Assembly (NCBI RefSeq): GCF_030651615.1
Contig: NZ_JAUSCG010000060.1
Span: 1-6,531 of the forward strand
Reading direction: 5' to 3'
Source: Methanocalculus sp.
GTDB taxonomy: Archaea > Halobacteriota > Methanomicrobia > Methanomicrobiales > Methanocorpusculaceae
Length of the DNA stretch: 6,531 nt
Both the position numbers and the translations under genes were made by a program. Of the stretch, positions 6,250 to 6,531 are shown in pieces. Position 1 is the stretch's first letter, and the number at the start of each line of letters is the position of its first letter. Under the pieces are notes generated by a model, which worked only from the letters and a program-made list of their open reading frames with translations, was not told where the DNA came from and ran no database searches.

Positions 6250-6269
6250 AGGAGAAATCGATTTCCCCT
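6250..6269. repeat. 20-bp near-palindrome after the HAD phosphatase gene
   Basis: The core GAAATCGATTTC (6254-6265) is a perfect 12-bp palindrome. It extends to AGG (6250-6252) and CCT (6267-6269), with a single mismatched pair (6253/6266). In RNA it would form an eight-pair stem with a TCGA loop, 31 bases after the phosphatase stop codon. It could be a 3' stem protecting the message or a dimeric protein site. There is no T-run directly after it, so it is not a standard terminator. Confidence 0.4.
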
Positions 6270-6380
6270 GTCGAATTGTATTCCCTGTTCTTTGATTCTG
6301 CCGGGGTATCGTCTTCGAGAACGAATCTGCCCGACGAGCCAGATAAATGAAGGTCATATGCTTCATGATATCTTCGTCAC

Positions 6381-6434
6381 CTCATACTCATATGAATACT
6401 CGCCGTGGGGAGGGCGAAAGTGAATGATATGGAT
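6381..6434 (-). repeat. Copy B of a roughly 55-bp intergenic element
   Basis: This is the second copy of the element at 5297-5356, in the same orientation. On the minus strand it reads ATCCATATCATTCACTTTCG, then CCCTCCCC, GAGTAT and TCATATGAGTAT. Like copy A it lies just downstream (minus strand) of an AT-rich stretch, here with TTATTTTATG, and is preceded by AAGGAG (6439-6434) with no ATG at a useful distance. Unlike copy A it does not run into a recognisable gene; its minus-strand frame stops soon after (KIS, then TGA). Confidence 0.4.
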
Positions 6435-6531
6435 CTCCTTACATAAAATAATTCGATTATAGACGTTAAATTGCGATAAAATCCTCAAATTTGCCCATTT
6501 TGTTCAGCTTCCAACAATTTTAATCTTTCAT

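Larger units (their letters stand above)
6219..6531. other. Intergenic region downstream of the HAD phosphatase; no confident gene
   Basis: This 313-base stretch holds no gene I can support. It has a near-perfect 20-bp palindrome (6250-6269), copy B of the intergenic element (6381-6434), and an AT-rich tail (6440-6531) with TATA-like stretches in both directions and a TTTT run near 6516. Open frames exist: plus-strand 6247-6423 could give 58 residues ending SYSYEYSPWGGRK, and a minus-strand frame gives IIHFRPPHGEYSYEYEVTKIS. None has a good start with a ribosome binding site, or a recognisable family. The tail may be the promoter region of a gene beyond the right edge. Confidence 0.55.

Noticed and set aside
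6219..6370. Long open minus-strand frame antisense to the phosphatase end
   Set aside because: It has no start codon after the preceding stop and continues as antisense shadow of the phosphatase gene.
6247..6423. Plus-strand 58-codon frame ending SYSYEYSPWGGRK, including a shorter start at 6358 with a partial AAGGT upstream
   Set aside because: The ATG at 6247 has no ribosome binding site, the protein has no recognisable family, and its end lies inside copy B of the intergenic element, whose conserved pattern favours the other strand.
6347..6427. Short frame starting MKVICFMISSSP, faintly like the N-terminus of an FMN reductase (MKVI-x-GSPR)
   Set aside because: Only 26 codons, no flavodoxin-type continuation, and the resemblance is too short to support a gene remnant.
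1..6531. CRISPR array, insertion sequence, tRNA or rRNA genes
   Set aside because: No regularly spaced repeats, no transposase or terminal repeats, and no cloverleaf or rRNA-like sequence found on either strand by reading.

Overview
The window looks like a piece of an archaeal chromosome, most likely a methanogen of the Methanomicrobiales type. This is an inference from roughly balanced base composition in genes, sharply AT-rich intergenic DNA, TATA-like boxes, GGAGG-type ribosome binding sites, tightly overlapping genes and protein flavour. No marker gene fixes the taxon.

Layout from left to right. (1) Positions 1-115, minus strand: the first 38 codons of a minimal nucleotidyltransferase (MNT/MntA type), cut by the window edge inside its GSF-ARG-...-DS active-site motif. 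Such genes are usually the antitoxin half of HEPN-MNT pairs. (2) 116-281: AT-rich intergenic DNA with small inverted repeats. (3) 282-986 and 983-1915, minus strand: a two-gene ABC-2 type transporter (permease and ATPase) with a 4-base ATGA overlap. (4) 1916-1958: a 43-base gap holding a perfect 8+8 inverted repeat. (5) 1959-4217 and 4214-5290, minus strand: a DEAH helicase with a C-terminal DUF1998-type cysteine cluster (MrfA/YprA family), preceded by and overlapping by 4 bases (GTGA) an HhH plus DEDDh exonuclease (MrfB/YprB family). (6) 5291-5435: a divergent intergenic region with a 17-bp palindrome. (7) 5436-6218, plus strand: a HAD-IIA phosphatase. (8) 6219-6531: intergenic DNA with a 20-bp near-palindrome and a copy of a roughly 55-bp element that also occurs just upstream of the exonuclease gene.

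The most interesting content is the exonuclease-helicase pair. It has the composition of the Bacillus MrfAB DNA-adduct excision pathway, here translationally coupled in a probable archaeal genome, with the exonuclease carrying an N-terminal helix-hairpin-helix domain. The four minus-strand genes from 5290 down to 282 could be one transcription unit (exonuclease, helicase, ABC ATPase, permease). The inverted repeat before the transporter suggests that the transporter also has its own control. A link between adduct repair and export of a toxic compound is attractive but unproven.
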